From positions 1 to 64,000 of the forward strand of contig BRYA01000023.1 of the NCBI GenBank assembly GCA_030267965.1: 64,000 bases of DNA, in the 5' to 3' direction. Under the pieces are notes generated by a model that was not told the DNA's origin, did no database searches, and worked only from the letters and a program-made list of their open reading frames with translations. Source of the DNA: Triparma columacea (Eukaryota; Sar; Bolidophyceae; Parmales; Triparmaceae). Shown one piece after another: positions 63,835-64,000 of this stretch; position 1 is the stretch's first letter, and each line of letters starts with the position of its first letter. Position numbers and translations under genes: made by a program.

Positions 63835-64000
63835 TGAGAGTTAGCCCAAAGCAGGAGGACGAGCAAGTCATCGCCGTAAACGACAACGAGAGGGGCCCCA
63901 CTGACCAAGAAGAAAATGTCGACGTAGAGAGCGAAGTAAACGAGGAGATTGTTGGTGCTCCTGACGATATTATTGAGTTCATCAATGACAATGATATGGA
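63835..64000 (+). CDS. Partial acidic protein, runs off right edge
   Basis: Open to the end of the window from ATG 63835 (MRVSPKQEDEQVIAVNDNER, then DQEENVDVESEVNEE). It is preceded by a C-rich tract and CTTCAG at 63832, so the ATG may be internal to an exon that begins at 63833. Very acidic; family unknown. Confidence 0.5.

Overview
This is a gene-dense, intron-bearing eukaryotic nuclear segment, most likely from a photosynthetic stramenopile (ochrophyte). Evidence for a plastid-bearing alga: several proteins (2Fe-2S ferredoxin-like, patatin, 2OG-Fe(II) oxygenase, IGPS-like, MATE, Nudix) start with a hydrophobic signal sequence followed by a basic/Ser-Thr stretch, often with an aromatic residue near the predicted cleavage site, as in bipartite plastid targeting. 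Large multi-START membrane proteins, MYND-ankyrin tandem genes, an HCN-type channel and an intact AP-4 subunit also fit. A Parmales/bolidophyte- or diatom-like alga is my best guess. This is inference; I could not run a taxonomic search.

Layout. 1-7.0 kb: a huge reverse-strand START-domain membrane protein running off the left edge, with internal repeats, then a messy upstream zone with a 24-bp tandem array and a duplicated piece of the gene's own 5' end. 7.6-9.5: LPCAT-like acyltransferase with EF-hands, two of whose introns are near-identical copies. 9.8-19.6: coiled-coil hypothetical, patatin phospholipase, cyclophilin, coiled-coil/Tudor-like/SAM-like protein. 19.7-27.5: ribosomal protein eL29, AP-4 sigma, IGPS-like barrel, a hypothetical, MATE transporter, small membrane ORF, Nudix hydrolase. 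27.7-37.5: TFIIE-alpha, 2OG-Fe(II) oxygenase, a very AT-rich island, SH3 protein, a helical protein, flotillin/SPFH protein, dual-specificity phosphatase. 37.9-40.8: tandem pair of ankyrin-MYND genes, the second broken by a small insertion with a 12-bp target duplication. 40.8-48.0: RAD18, a Cys-motif protein, an HCN-like channel and a ferredoxin-like protein. 48.6-63: SMC4, SET-domain protein, kinesin-5, TPR-like protein. A partial gene leaves the right edge.

Genes occur on both strands with short spacers and no sign of operons. Several are housekeeping chromosome/cell-cycle genes (SMC4, kinesin-5, RAD18, TFIIE-alpha) beside plastid-type metabolism genes; proximity implies no shared pathway. 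Introns are mostly short, begin GTGAG or GTAAG, carry a CTAAC-like branch site and end in pyrimidine-rich (C)n..AG. Exon joins below were chosen so that phases match exactly and family motifs are restored.

The most notable signal is intron-borne repeated sequence: two near-identical introns inside the LPCAT gene, and a second family (with 9-bp terminal inverted repeats in one copy) shared in the same orientation by introns of SMC4 and an unrelated gene about 16 kb away. These look like introner elements, i.e. recently mobile introns.
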